A stretch of 64,000 bases of DNA, from contig JAKOGH010000639.1 of assembly GCA_024811115.1 (NCBI GenBank), forward strand, positions 1-64,000. The letters run 5' to 3'. Every line of letters starts with the position of its first letter. Position 1 is the stretch's first letter. Below are positions 11,198-25,380 of this stretch, piece after piece. A program made the translations under genes and the position numbers. The notes below the pieces were generated by a model. The model made no database searches. It had not been told where the DNA came from and saw only the letters and a list, made by a program, of their open reading frames with translations. The stretch is from Terana coerulea. Its lineage: Eukaryota; Basidiomycota; Agaricomycetes; Polyporales; Phanerochaetaceae.

Positions 11198-12336
11198 CTA
11201 CCACTTGGCCTGCCGCGCCTGCTGCCGCCTGGCGAGCGTGCCCCGCCCCCGCGCGCCGCGCACCGTCTGCAGCTCCCTGAACTTCTTCTTCGCGTAGCTC
11301 TTCGCCTCCGCGTCGTCCACGAGCTCGTCGACGAGCGTCCGCTTGCGCTGCGCGCGCGCGAGGTTCGCCGGGTTGCTCGACGCGAAGGGCGTCGCCTCCG
11401 GGAGGATCGTTCCGATCTGTAGATTGCGTACAGCGGGTGAGTATGCATGCGCCGTAGAGATATAGCATGGGGCACGTGGGGCACGACGACGTACGGCAAA
11501 GTACTTCGGCAGGCCCTTGATGCCCTTGCCCTCGCCCCCGTCCTTGCGGTAGAACCGCTTGGGGTCGAGCTGGTTGCGCAGGCGCAGCGCCTCGACCTCG
11601 CGGTACAGCTTCGGGAGGTCCGACTCGGCGGGCGCGGGCAGGTCGAACCAGCTCTTGCCCGCCGTTTTCGTTTTAAGCTGAGTCGTGAAGGGAGGTGTGA
11701 GTTGCGGACGCAAAGAGAGGATAGGTGGCGACGTACGGCCTTCTGCTCCTTCTTGGTCAGCTGCTTGCCTGCGGGCATGCCGGAGGGAGGGGTGCGGGTG
11801 CGCTGGGTGTGGCGGAGGAGGACGCTTTTTCGGCGTGCTCTGCGTCCAAGTCTCGCACACGCACTTTTGTGCTCGAGGAGCCCGCTTTGCCGGCGTCTGA
11901 GAGGTCGATGTAGGGTACAGGTAGGCTTCCTGGATCGAGCGAAGGTAGTGGCCTGCGTTGAGCAGAATTGGAGCTATCAGGGAGGTCATGTTAGAGATGA
12001 GTATGCCACGCACAGTTCTTCCGAACTTCCAAGGTGTATAACGTCCTCTTCATCGTCTGCGTGCGTCGATGGCGCCACTTGAGCTGCGGTGGACAGGTTT
12101 CGGCGAGCTTGCTCGAGCAAGGCGTCGAGATACTCCTGCGAAATTTCGTCTTCGTCTTCGCTTTCGCTGGCACTTGAACTGTCCGAGTCCGAATCCGAGT
12201 CTGAGTCTGAGTCCTCGCTCTCTGAATCTGAAGATGCCGGGCGTGCGTTCGTTTGCCTAGCGTCGTCGTATTCTTCGATCTCCTCTGCGGGTGAAGCGCG
12301 GCCTTTGCCTTTGCTTGCTGACCTCGTCACAGCCAT
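11198..12336 (-). CDS. FCF2: rRNA-processing protein Fcf2, one frame break
   Basis: Nucleolar factor for early pre-18S rRNA cleavages in the small-subunit processome. Four exons: 12014-12336, 11737-11952, 11495-11677 and 11198-11416. The N-terminus has an acidic Ser/Asp/Glu tract (codons for repeated SD and SE near 12180-12230). The Fcf2 domain follows: KTAGKSWFDLPAP, then LYREVEALRLRNQLDPKRFY, LPKYF, IGTILPE, and RKRTLVDELVDDAEAKSY near the C-terminus. The basic tail ends QQARQAKW. In exon 2 the frame changes at about 11781-11786 (CTCCCTCCGGC): upstream runs APAPLP, and downstream the expected GKQLTKKEQKA is in the next frame, so one base appears missing. The gene is divergent from COQ5 with 180 bp between start codons. 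Confidence 0.88.
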
Positions 12337-12516
12337 GATAGATGTGCGCGCAGCAAGGAGGGTGTGAAATTTGCGGAGAGGAATGAGGAGGAGAAGGGGT
12401 ATGCGTTCAAAAGCGAGAGAGCCTGAAGAAATTCGCCGGTAGCGCGGCAGTGGCCGGGGTCCACATCACGGCCAGCGCGTCGCGCGAGAGCTGTCCCCAC
12501 GACACTCCCTCCTCCG
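12337..12516. promoter_or_regulatory. Shared FCF2/COQ5 divergent promoter
   Basis: 180 bp between two opposite start codons. No TATA box is evident on either side, as expected for paired housekeeping genes. Assigned from geometry only. Confidence 0.45.
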
Positions 12517-13584
12517 ATGCAGACCGTCACTCGCAGAGTCGTTCGGTCAAGGCTCTCGCCATGCAGGCTCAGCTCTCGCCTCCGCGCCGTCTCACAACCA
12601 ACCTCTCGACATAACCACACTGGCCCCAACTCTCCGCGGCCGGATTCCAATGCCTCCGGGCCCACTGGCACCGAGTCCCGCACGACGCACTTCGGGTTCC
12701 AGACCATCCCGGAAGACATGAAGGAGTCGCTCGTCAAGAACGTCTTCTCCTCCGTCGCGTCCTCGTACGACGTGATGAACGACGCCATGTCCATGGGCGT
12801 GCACCGGCTCTGGAAGGACGAGTTCGTCAGCGCCCTGCAGCCCGGCGCGAAGGGCCCGCTGCGCTGCATCGACCTCGCGGGCGGGACGGGCGACATCGCG
12901 CTGCGCATCCTGGACCACGCGCGCGAGAAGTACTATGACCGGGAGACGCGCGTGGACGTCGTGGACATCAACCCCGAGATGCTCCAAGAGGGGCACAAGC
13001 GGTTCAAGAAGACGATGTACCACAACAGTGCGTGTTCGCTCTCTCTGGGCTCTGGGGGTGGGTGGCAGCTGAGGCCCGGCTAGCGCCGCAGATTGCGTTC
13101 GTAGAGTCGAATGCGCAGGCGTTGGCGACTGAGCGGTTCCCCGACAACACGTACGACCTGTACACGATCGCGTTCGGCATCCGCAACTGCACGTCGGTCC
13201 CCGATGTGCTGCGGGAGGCGTACAGGGTGCTGAAGCCCGGCGGCACCTTCGCGTGCCTGGAATTCAGCAAGGTCGAGAACCCGCTGTTTGCGACGTAAGC
13301 CCGCGTCGTCTGCTGCGTATATGCGTCTATCTGACGAGGTCTTCAGGCTCTACGACCAATACTCGTTCTCGGTTATTCCCATGCTGGGCTCGATATTGGC
13401 GGGCGACCGTGACTCGTACCAGTACCTCGTCGAGTCTATCCGGAAGTTCCCTAGCCAGCCCGAATTTGCAAAGATGATCGCGGACGCTGGGTTCGCGGTG
13501 GGCGGTATGCACGACGGCAAAGGAGGCGCATGGACGAACCTTTGGAACGGCATTGCCTGCGTTCACAAAGGTGTAAAAGTTTAG
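12517..13584 (+). CDS. COQ5: Ubiquinone biosynthesis C-methyltransferase COQ5
   Basis: Mitochondrial-matrix SAM-dependent C-methyltransferase of coenzyme Q synthesis (UbiE family). Three exons: 12517-13027, 13069-13294 and 13347-13584. The Arg/Ser-rich N-terminus ([18 protein letters not shown]) looks like a mitochondrial presequence. The SAM motif I is [14 protein letters not shown], the acidic strand is [11 protein letters not shown], and the UbiE signatures are [10 protein letters not shown] and [16 protein letters not shown]. It ends [15 protein letters not shown], a normal length and end for the family. The first intron is only 41 nt; the second joins NPLFAT to [11 protein letters not shown]. 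No frame break. Confidence 0.95.
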
Positions 13585-13937
13585 CTGATTTACCTGGCTT
13601 CCTGCTATGCTGCTAGCACTTTACTTCTCGTCGTAATGGACTTGCTTGCCCTGCTCTTCATATTTTGTCACGCGGCTCCATAACAAACCGCGTAGGCGCG
13701 CGTAACACCGTGACGCTCAGTAAGCATTGGAGTCAACAACATTGCTACCTCAGTAACAAATGTCACAATTGCTCCTTTAGGACACGCATCACTTATCTGC
13801 TTACTTTGTAATAAACCTTTATTAGCGCGTCTGATCTGGCTAACCGGCCTCACCAGCAGCCTCGAGGCCCGTGCCGTCCTACCACCATCACCTATCCCAA
13901 CCACCCTCCTTGACCCAAACATCACACGTTCTCCAGG
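13585..13937. other. COQ5 3' region and cullin leader
   Basis: No gene. The part from about 13870 is pyrimidine-rich and runs into the cullin start codon in CAGGATGG context. Confidence 0.5.
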
Positions 13938-16646
<2,709 letters not shown>

Positions 16647-16967
16647 GATTCGTCTCTGCACTTTTTTCCCGCTGCTGTCGCTGTCATACAACTCTTGATC
16701 TCCTGGTAGATATGGACACTGTATCATTACTACACTAATCCATCGTTGTTTCCATTGTTTTACCGTGGGCGTGCGCGAGGATGTGCTCTAATAGCGCAAT
16801 GCGGCTTCCTGCGAATATGAGTAGAGAGACCGCGAAAGTCATGCCCCACTGGATGTTCGCAGAGCCGTGCTCATATCCCAGGCTCATTGCGATCAAGTAG
16901 CAGGATGCTCGCTAGCTGCCGCGTTTTCGGCCGTGACTGGGTCTCTGACCATCTAAACCAAAAATTT
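16647..16967. other. Convergent 3' region
   Basis: 321 bp between the cullin stop and the GNAT stop. No gene was seen; it presumably holds both 3' ends. Confidence 0.5.
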
Positions 16968-17972
16968 TTAATCACTGCACTGCGGAAGGCCCTTCTCTGA
17001 GCGTACCAGTAGCACAATGACAGGCTCTTTGTCCCACGCCGGGTCGTCGTCTCCAAGGATGATCTTCCCTTTCTCAACGAAGCCGAGAGAGTTGTAGAAC
17101 TGGGTGTTCGCGAGGTTGCTGGACAAAAGCCTAGTCGCTCGTCCCTCGGCATCCGCCTGGCATACACCCACTGTGAGCGTCGTGCACGGGATACAGCAAA
17201 ATGAGGCGACGCACAAACGCGGTGACGGTGTTCACCAGGGCGGAGCCGTACCCGCGACCTTGCCGCGCCGGCGCCGTCACGAGTTCGTTCAAGACGAACA
17301 TGTCTTTCGCGCTGTCGCCAAGAGCCTCCTGAATGACACGTATGCGCTTTCGCTCGAACTCCTCCGTTCTCTAATCGTGCGGTCGGGTAAGCGGCACTTC
17401 TCCCTTCGAAGCGAACAGTGACAGAGCTCAATGCATACCTTGAGTTGCTCCGGACTCATTTGGAAGTAGCTTCTCCAAAGCATAATCTTTTCTGTGGCTA
17501 ATATGACCGCTTTAGTTGTCAGACTGAACGTATTCGGCGGTCGCATGCTGGTCAAAACTTGCTGAGTATTTTGGCAAACGTTTGGATCGTTGATGAAGAA
17601 ACGGACCATGCAACAACTCCTTGGCCGTCTTCCACTGTCCACGCTCTACCAAGAGTCACAAAACAATTCCACAGAGTAGCCTGATTTTGGCGCATGTTTT
17701 CCTCGTATGCTTGCACTCCTTTGGAGCCCTATTATCAGAATAGCGCATCAGCAGTGTGCGTGGTGGAACTTGACACAGTCACACGACGTACGGGTGTGTC
17801 TCTGAAGTAGCCTTGCATTGGATCGCGCTTGAACCCGTCTACGGCAGTCTGTGCCGCGGCTGGAACGTCCGCTACAAAAAGCAAATAAGACGCTACATCG
17901 GTGAGTTCCTAAACAACTGGACGTACCGTACTTCATGAGACGAGGCTGCACAGGTTGTGCATTGGAGGACAT
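16968..17972 (-). CDS. GNAT-family N-acetyltransferase
   Basis: About 210-residue acetyl-CoA-dependent transferase. Exons joined in frame: 17927-17972, 17792-17871, 17607-17728, 17439-17547, 17215-17370 and 16968-17156. The last intron sits between VTAF and ADAEGRATRLL. The core shows FVLNELVTAPARQGRGYGSAL, the acetyl-CoA loop with Q-G-R-G-Y-G (motif A), followed by LLSSNLANTQFYNSLGF (motif B). This matches the general GNAT fold of unannotated fungal acetyltransferases. The substrate cannot be deduced. It ends EKGLPQCSD. All splices are in phase, with no frame break. Convergent with cullin. Confidence 0.82.
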
Positions 17973-19101
17973 GATGGGCGACGTGCATTCCTAATGACTG
18001 TTTGAGGTGCCTTTATACCACTAGAATGAAGTACGCAGTCAGGAAAGAGCGCACGAGAGCATGCGTCCCGGCATATCCATCACTTTGTGTATACCTGAGC
18101 CCGGAGCAGATTGACCGCAATGAGAAAAAAGAAGAATACTAGTCAGACGCTCAGAACGAACACACCTTCTGCTCATTGGGCTCAGTATTCCGCACAGCAC
18201 GATCTTTACCGCAAGTAAGCGGAATGACGAAATGTAGGCAAGCCGATGAGCTGCGGCGCAAGTACGGCTGAATTGTCCACAGTACGAGTCCAAGTGACTC
18301 GAGGCTGCGGACGCCAACGGTAGTTTGTTATTGCGCACCGAAGACGACTCAGACACCAGTCCATCTCGTGAATATTACTAAATATGCAGATATCTGTGAG
18401 CCTTGGGGCGCTGGAAAGCCAGAGCAAAATCTCTACGCAAATGTAAGACAAGGAACTTGAAACGGACTGATTTGAAGGGCAAACGGCGCGCATTCAGACA
18501 TGTCTAGGTATGCGCCACCCGTGCTCGCTAACGCGGAAGCCAGTACAGCAGATATGAATGTCCGGGAGCGACATAGGAACGAATAATGGTAGGAAGGAAG
18601 GTGTTGCTTCGGTGTGGTCGCCGCTAAGTAAACTGCAAGGAATATTATCTCGAGGTTGACTTGAAGCTCGGCATGTGCCGCCTTCTCGCGTGGAGAACAC
18701 GTGCTCGCTTTGTGGCGTCTGCTGAGTGTCTGCTGGCGTCAGTTTGTCTGCTGCGCTCGGTGCGCTGGCTTGTTCCGCAACACATCCCGTTCCACTGTTA
18801 CAAAGCTCGACTACGCGAACTATAGATTTGGCGGCTGCATGGGACGTTGCACTAGAGCTGGGAGTCACGCTTTAGAGAGCTTCGTGGCATAAACACATTT
18901 TGGCAAGTAGCGCGTTCCCTCCAGTCTTGACACTGCGTGGTACTTAGGGAATTATCATTATCACCCCGTCGAGACCACTCATCTACCCCTTTCCTGTTTC
19001 ATAGGCGTTTTGATCATAGACTACGCCTCTCCAGGGCCTAACCCACTGAAACTCTCTCACTATCCGCCACGCCTACACCAAACACCCGCTACTTATCTGC
19101 A
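17973..19101. other. Intergenic, no gene recognised
   Basis: About 1.1 kb with only short frames. The 100 bp before 19102 is C/T-rich, consistent with the leader of the F-box-like gene. Confidence 0.5.
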
Positions 19102-20604
19102 ATGTCTGCAATTCTCCGATGGCCATGGGGCTACGATGGTGTTCGAGTGGCTACTGGAGCATCCCTCCCTCCAGAAATTATCGACCAAATTTTATGGAGA
19201 TGCTTCCGCTACCGATCACCTTGGCTAGGGCGAAGCATCATCTCGCTGTTGGTGGGCTCAGAGAAGAAGCTTCTTCACGGATGCAGCCTTACGTGTCGTT
19301 ACTGGGCGGCGCGATGTCGGATGTATATCTTCCATACAACTCGCTTGCATTCATATGAAGACCTAGGTCAACTTGTTTGGTTCATGAATCATCCCATCCG
19401 CGACCTTCCCCCGCTCGAGGAGTGTATTCAACGTTATCTGGTCGATATCCGCAATGCGTGGACGCCATGGCTGCACCATCTATTCTTCAAGTTGACTACA
19501 CGGGTTGCGTGGGGGCAGCTCAGTTTGGAGAATACCCATGTCGCGATTGACGGCGAGAGACCCGAAGCTGCTTTTGCGCCCTCTTCGATGTCCGCTCTCC
19601 TCCCGAGGGAGTTGCCTGGTCGAATATTTCCATTCGTCAGACTCTCCCTTACCAACCTCCGCTTCCGATGCGTCCAGGATTTCCTACGCCTTATCTCGAG
19701 CGTCCAATGCCTAGAGGTTGTCGAATGCGAGCACATAGCATTCGAAGCATATATCATCCCGCACCTACCGACTACTGCACCGGCACACCGGCGCAGCCGC
19801 AACCTACGTTCCATGACCGTCCAGTCTAAGTGTGCGGAGAAGGACTTTGACGTGCACTTGCTGTATGCTGCGCTAGCCCCGGCGGCTTCGCACAAACATC
19901 ACCTAAAACTTGCCACCGATGCGGCCGCCGTGATGATGCATGGGCTCATGACAAGCTTGAAGCCGTCGCAAGCACGCGTAGACCTCTCCATAGACACGGG
20001 TCACGAAGGTGATTGTTCTATTAAACCCCCCAGCTCAGAGCGATTGTCTGACCTGTCTTGGATAGGGGAACTCCGCCTTGATGCATCGTTCTACGGGCCG
20101 TCGTCCAAAGTCATGGCTACGCATGATATTTCCATCCATCCAGAAAGGATCGGCTCTGGTGTTGCTGCACCGTCCGTAGTGATCTCTCTGGACAGTACCA
20201 TGGATGTCGAGACCTTTCGATGCCTCGATTGGGGCGGCGTGGACAGCACGCTGTGCGAGAACGGAAACATCCGCAACGTAAAACTGTACGTCGATGATGC
20301 ACCAGACATCTTTGAGTCCGTCATTGCGGACATGCTCGGAGGACTATTCGTGCCCAAGGTCCACGAAGCGAACATGTTAAACGTCGTGTATACGGACTTT
20401 GAACACCAGCCGCTGTTTGAGGTCCGCGACATCCTCTCAGCCCCGACAGATTATAATATAGGCAGTGCCGTGCTGTCGCTCACTAGACAAGAAGTATTTC
20501 ACATGTGGCTGTATGTCACACCTGAAGAGAAGAATGGGTTCCTGCGCGATGCCTTCGAGATGCGGAACAAACACACGGAGGAGGAAGACATGCATAAAAG
20601 TTAA
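19102..20604 (+). CDS. F-box-like protein, single exon
   Basis: 500-residue intronless frame. The N-terminus carries an F-box-like pattern, LPPEIIDQILWRCF, then after about 25 residues LLHGCSLTCRYWAARCR, the usual basidiomycete layout (LPxE-I... followed by CSLVCR-W). The rest is long and diverged, with repeated hydrophobic segments such as VQDFLRLISSVQCLEVVEC reminiscent of irregular leucine-rich repeats. It would act as a substrate adaptor for the SCF complex whose cullin is encoded 3 kb upstream, though proximity is probably chance since such families are large. The substrate is unknown. Start chosen at the first ATG after the CT-rich leader. Confidence 0.75.
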   Translation: MSAILRWPWGYDGVRVATGASLPPEIIDQILWRCFRYRSPWLGRSIISLLVGSEKKLLHGCSLTCRYWAARCRMYIFHTTRLHSYEDLGQLVWFMNHPIRDLPPLEECIQRYLVDIRNAWTPWLHHLFFKLTTRVAWGQLSLENTHVAIDGERPEAAFAPSSMSALLPRELPGRIFPFVRLSLTNLRFRCVQDFLRLISSVQCLEVVECEHIAFEAYIIPHLPTTAPAHRRSRNLRSMTVQSKCAEKDFDVHLLYAALAPAASHKHHLKLATDAAAVMMHGLMTSLKPSQARVDLSIDTGHEGDCSIKPPSSERLSDLSWIGELRLDASFYGPSSKVMATHDISIHPERIGSGVAAPSVVISLDSTMDVETFRCLDWGGVDSTLCENGNIRNVKLYVDDAPDIFESVIADMLGGLFVPKVHEANMLNVVYTDFEHQPLFEVRDILSAPTDYNIGSAVLSLTRQEVFHMWLYVTPEEKNGFLRDAFEMRNKHTEEEDMHKS

Positions 20605-20883
20605 AATATATAGTATACTACGTCAAGTCGCCGGGGTTAAAATTATAATGCATTGCTTTCCAACACATTGGTGACAGAGACTCGAGTCTGAAAGTAGCGA
20701 CGATCAACGGGAGAGTCGCAGTGTCCATCTAAATAGCATCACCGCTTCAGGTTTGGTAGAAGTGGAACGAGAGATGATTTGGGTTCCTTACCTTACGTTT
20801 GATGCCACATTTGAGCGGCGTGGTGTATGGTTGTCATTGCTCGCATTCCTCCTCGGGTGCGAGACATCACTTTCTGCGATTCA
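20605..20883. other. Convergent 3' region
   Basis: Short spacer between the F-box-like gene and the MFS stop codon. AT-rich at its start (ATATATAGTATACTAC), likely polyadenylation DNA. Confidence 0.4.
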
Positions 20884-23781
20884 TCAAACCGTCGAGTGGG
20901 GGCAGACGAGGTATGTAACTGTTATGTCACCATTCACATGGCCTTCGCCCGCTTCTCTCGACTGTTCCTCAGCGGCCTGAAGGGCCTCCTCATTCTGCGG
21001 TTGGCCGGAAGAGTATACCTCACTCCGTGACTCCGCCTCTGAGTCAAGGTTCTTGTCCGGTATCTACAGCCAAAATTAGGTACCGCCTCAGATAGCGGCC
21101 AAAGCAGCTTCACTTACAGGCAGCCGCGCCAAATACGCCAGGAACGTGGAACAAGTAGCCATAATAAACACAGCGCGAAGGCTGGCTGCATAAGAATCCC
21201 GGGCTGCACGCTGAAGGTCGTCCGGAAGCTGTGCGACAAGTGTGATAGAGTGTCTGATTTTCGAAATGATCTGTGGACGTCATTTTGAGTATAGGCAGAA
21301 ATGATTGATTGGACGCTTACGAACCTCCTCCGCATTATCGAGGTGAATGCGCTGATGCAGCTCGTAGTCGAGAACCGACTGGAAGAGCGCTGCTGATATT
21401 GCCACACCTCCCACCTGACCTGGAAATCGTGTGTGAGAATGGGTCATGGCCAAGTATACTTGATATATGCAGACGATTCACCTAAACCACGGAAGAGCTG
21501 GCCGAACCCAGTGCCGACAGCAATCGCGGACTCTGACCGGTGAAAACGTGAATATGCCTTAGACAGAGAAAGGATGGTTCTTACGAGGTAGGTGTGCGAG
21601 TAGAGCAACTGGATGGGCAAAACGGTAAGCATAAAGGCCCGATGTGACCCCAATGCGGTGCTTACTTTGTACGGTTTGCAGCACAACCGCGTTACCAAAG
21701 CCCATGGGTAGCTAAAGCGTGTCAGTAGTCTTATAAGATGTCTGTGAAGCCCTAGAGCTAAACCTAGCATGCACAATGCTGATCCAGAGCTGAACGGCAG
21801 GGGAGTCCTCTCGCATGACGCTGAGCAGTACAGCGGCGACGAAAGGAAAAATCCCGAAAATTAGGTTCAATCGCTTGTATTTTCCGGTACGATGCATGAT
21901 CCACCTGCCATCATGACACATTGTCAGCTTAAACACTAGGTCATACGTGGAGCTGCAATCTACACGTACCCGGCAAAGAGGGAGCCTGCTGATATTGATA
22001 CAGCATTTGGAAGCAAATGCGCCCCTAACAAGAGCTTTTGTTCAGTGCCACCTCAATTTAAGGATGGTCAATTAACGCACCGGCCTCGCTCGCACTCGTC
22101 AGCAACACCGTTTGGAACCACGTCGGGAAGTTGTACATCACGGTGAAATTGCACGTCGCGACGAGAAAGTTGCTGATTGCAATGAGAACCGGGATCTTCT
22201 GCTTTAGCAGCGACGGAGCCAGCACAGGCTCCGGTGCAACGTAAATTTCAATGCACACGAAAGCGACGGCGAACAAGATCGTGCATGCAAAAGAAATCCA
22301 CACCGCTGGAGAGCTCCACTAAACCAGAAGAAGTTGTCAGCTGAGTATGCACGGTTGTGTTAGCAGCGTACAGCATATTCTTCACTAAAGCGCATGCTCA
22401 AGAAGAGTAAAAGGGCTAGGACCTGCACAGCAAATCAATCGCATCGGATAATGGCAAAGTACCCAAATAAACCCACAGCCGACATCTACGAGAGGATGCC
22501 GCCGTAGTCAATTCTCGCCAGAATCTCCTTGGTACTCTTGCCCTTTCCCTGAGTATTATCTGGTCATTAGAACACTAAGATACAAGCATTATTGACCAAA
22601 GATTTACAGGGGTAACATAATGAAGATTGATAGAGGTTAGGGCGAATGATAGCAGAAAAAGTGGTAATTGGAACAGGAATGCCCATCGCCAACCAAACCT
22701 TGAATGGAAAGCACGTTCAGTCTTCTACACGCCGAAAAACGTTTCAAAAGACATGCTGCTTGCCGGTCGCTAATATACCCGCCAAGTGGTCCACCAAGAC
22801 CCATCCCGAGCTGTGGGTAATCATACATTCGAATGAGAACACGACATATAGGATTGGACTCACGCTGTTAAATACAGCAGCTACGCCTTGAGTCAAGCCT
22901 CTCGACTAGTATAAAATAGCCACCTCAGTACGACCCTGTGCAAGGGGCTGAAGGCAACGTACACGCAGACTATACATGTCACTTGTAATGATCCTACATA
23001 ACAGTCAGCCGTTTGTATACAACTTGAACGGTGAGATACTGCACGAAGCCGTCGTTACACTGCCACCGCCTCCAAGGCCTTCAAGCTGCGGTGAAAAGAA
23101 TCGTGCTCCGTCAATGATGCTCATTATGGATACGAGAGAAACTTACGAATCGGGCCGCAATAAGCATTTCCATGTTGCGTGAGAAGCCACAAGTCGCTGT
23201 TCCCAGGGCGACAAGTAGCACTGCGGTCTGGTTGGCACCGCGGCGGCCAGTGGCGTTGGAAAGTCGTCCGTACAGCGGAGTGAAAGTGCACGTTGCGAGA
23301 AGGTATCTACATGCCAAGAAAGCTGGGATGAGTAAGTAGACTTATATAATATTTATCGCGTACGCTGTACCAAGCCAGCTTGCTTGCTGGGACTTCTTGA
23401 ACTCCGAAGATATGGCCGGCAGTACTAATTAAGGGAGCTGTGGAGCCAGTTCGCTCATTTTGGTTGACATACGTACAGGTTGCAACCAACGTAGCTATAC
23501 GTCCTATACGTCAGCAATAAGCAGACGTATACCTTGGGGCGTGGACTCACTATTCATGGACTTTGTGGAAGTCAACGACCCGTAGCTGTGTCTTGCAATA
23601 TTCGAAAGTCACTCACAGACAAGAATGTCGCAACCCAGATGCCAGCCAAAATCCCATAGCGCGTAGACTTGCGAATCTCCATCGGCCCAACCGTGGCTTT
23701 CGTTGTTTTCGCCTGGTCCTCCGCGGACTGATCATCCCCTTCAGGGCGTCGCAGCAACGGCTCTCGTTCCGTTTGGTTCAT
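20884..23781 (-). CDS. MFS transporter, DHA2 family (vacuolar amino acid/drug type)
   Basis: Many-exon (about 18) membrane transporter with 12-14 predicted helices. The N-terminus is MNQTEREPLLRRPEGDD, with an acidic dileucine-like LL. Helix 1 is GILAGIWVATFLS. Then come ASWLGTAYLLATCTFTPLYGRLSN (the MFS loop G-x-L-S), LVALGTATCGFSRNMEM, ITSDMYSLR-SRGLTQG, LGMGLGGPLGGYISDR and GWRWAFLFQLPLFLLSF. The second half has VAPEPVLAPSLLKQKIPVL and AVGTGFGQLFRGLGQVGGVA. A hydrophilic tail ends CPHSTV. The order matches fungal DHA2 proton antiporters such as the vacuolar basic amino acid carriers; the substrate is not provable. The intron 22699-22763 has a GC donor. Near 22486-22494 one base appears missing between GGILS and VDVGCGFIW. 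Confidence 0.88.
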
Positions 23782-24268
23782 CTTGTGAGGATAAGGGTAT
23801 GTCGCCTGAGGTACAAATGTTACGCCGTGCTACAATAGTTGAAGTGCTGTGAAAACAGGAGGTCGATGCGAACTTCGAAGGAGTGCTCCCACCACATCAC
23901 GGTCAACGGTCAGAGCAAGTCGTAATTGAATCATCCTGCCAGATGCGGTGGCGCCCTGGTGGCGTTTTGATGCGGTCGGCAGGCGGCCGGCAGAGCGTTG
24001 ATTGGCCAATGTACAGGCGGCCGCCGCCCGCCCTCTCTGAGGGCTTCTGAGGGTCGTTGTTCTGTCCGAGGCCGGTTTCTGGTTGTCCAGAACCGACATC
24101 AAGAAATTTGGTGGAAGAGCTCATAAGAATTGACTATTTTGTCTCGTCGTCATCGCTACCACAATACCGCGTAAGTCCCTGGTCAAGTATTGTACTGTGT
24201 CCATCGAAAGATCATCGCCCTCGTAGGGTACCCACGGAAGCCTGAGGTTCAAATTTGATGAAGCAGTT
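23782..24268. other. Intergenic, no gene recognised
   Basis: MFS promoter side and 3' side of the first WSC gene. The GC-rich patch near 23950-24060 has no recognisable coding content. Confidence 0.45.
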
Positions 24269-25349
24269 TCAGGAGCTTTGAGGGGCAGAAGAATAGATCT
24301 GAATTCTCCACGAGTCTCCGCACGTCAGGCCCGGATTCCCCGCGCATGGCATGTTGCAATCCGCCGTGGGGGCCTGCGCGCCGCCGGTGTATCCAGTCCC
24401 GCAATGGCACTCGTCGCCATACTCAACGCCCGCATAGTCGAAGCCCGCCGCGGCGCACTGTCGGATGCACGTCGCCGGCGTGCTGTTGCTGAGGACAAGG
24501 GTGTGGTCGTCCACGATAACGCGGTTCGCTTCGTCCACGCCGCAGTAGCGCACGAGCGCCCATCCGTCCGGCAGCGCCTCCGTCGCGGCGGGGCCGGTGT
24601 ATAGCTGAATCGCCCACGAGCCGCCGCACGTATACCGGTCGTCTCCGGGGCACCGCACGCTGCACTGAGAGACGTCGATATCGGAAGGCGTGCCGGGGAG
24701 GAAGCCGGTACCGCAATGGCACTCGCTGCCGTATTCAACGCCGGCGAACGCGTAGCCGCCTGCCGAGCAGTGGGCGACGCAGTTGGCGGGAGTGTTGTTC
24801 GGAAGGTTGGTAATCACATCGTTGTAGATGACGCAAGAGCCGTTGTCTTGCGCGCAAGAGCTGGCTTGCGTCCAGCCGGACGGAATAGGCGCTGGGACGG
24901 CGGATGGAGTGAAGGAGGCGGAGGCGGAGGCTGATGTGACTGTCGGGCGTCCGCAGTTGGTTCCCAAAGCACATTCTTCAAAGAAGTTATGAAATGCTTT
25001 TAGATACTTGATGGCAAAGACTTACGTCCTGAAGGCCCCGGCCAAACGCCAGCACAGCACGTTACTATCGATCCACTCCGGACTGCAAGGATGTTGAGTC
25101 ACATAATCGGCTCGCAAGTTATGCTACTCACCAATTGCCGGAGGGCACAGTTATACAACGCCCTCCGATGAGTTCGCTCTGACTGGATGGTGTGTACCCG
25201 CAGATGGTCCCCCACACGTAGGAGTTTGTAGAGAAAGCCGCGACGCCCAGACAGCAGAGGCTGAGCGGTTTGTCTCCGCCGCATGCGGCGACAGCATTAT
25301 AGGCCAAGGAGAGCAGGAGACCAAGAGTCACGACAAGTGGTGCTGTCAT
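24269..25349 (-). CDS. Secreted protein with Cys-rich module and two WSC domains
   Basis: Signal peptide MTAPLVVTLGLLLSLAYNAVAA, then a Cys-rich module (CCLGVAAFSTNSYVWGTICG, a second CC pair in IVTCCAGVWPGPSG). An exon from 24974 down carries a Ser/Ala/Pro linker and two WSC domains of about 85 residues each. Both WSC domains carry the diagnostic GVEYGxECHCGTG, followed by C-P/A-G and CG-SW-x-IQ-Y near their ends. WSC domains bind glycans and occur in wall sensors and secreted fungal proteins. No C-terminal transmembrane helix or GPI signal is visible, so secretion is likely. Introns lie at about 25087-25131 and 24980-25024. The phase at the first splice is off by one base (exon 25132-25349 ends in phase 2, but the next exon needs phase 1). 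Paralogous to the genes at 36.7 and 38.2 kb. Confidence 0.85.
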
Positions 25350-25373
25350 GGTAGAGTCGAAGGTAGAGGCGGG

Positions 25374-25380
25374 GTATATA
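25374..25380 (-). promoter_or_regulatory. TATA box of the first WSC gene
   Basis: GTATATACCCC on the minus strand, about 25 bp upstream of the start codon at 25349. Confidence 0.5.
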
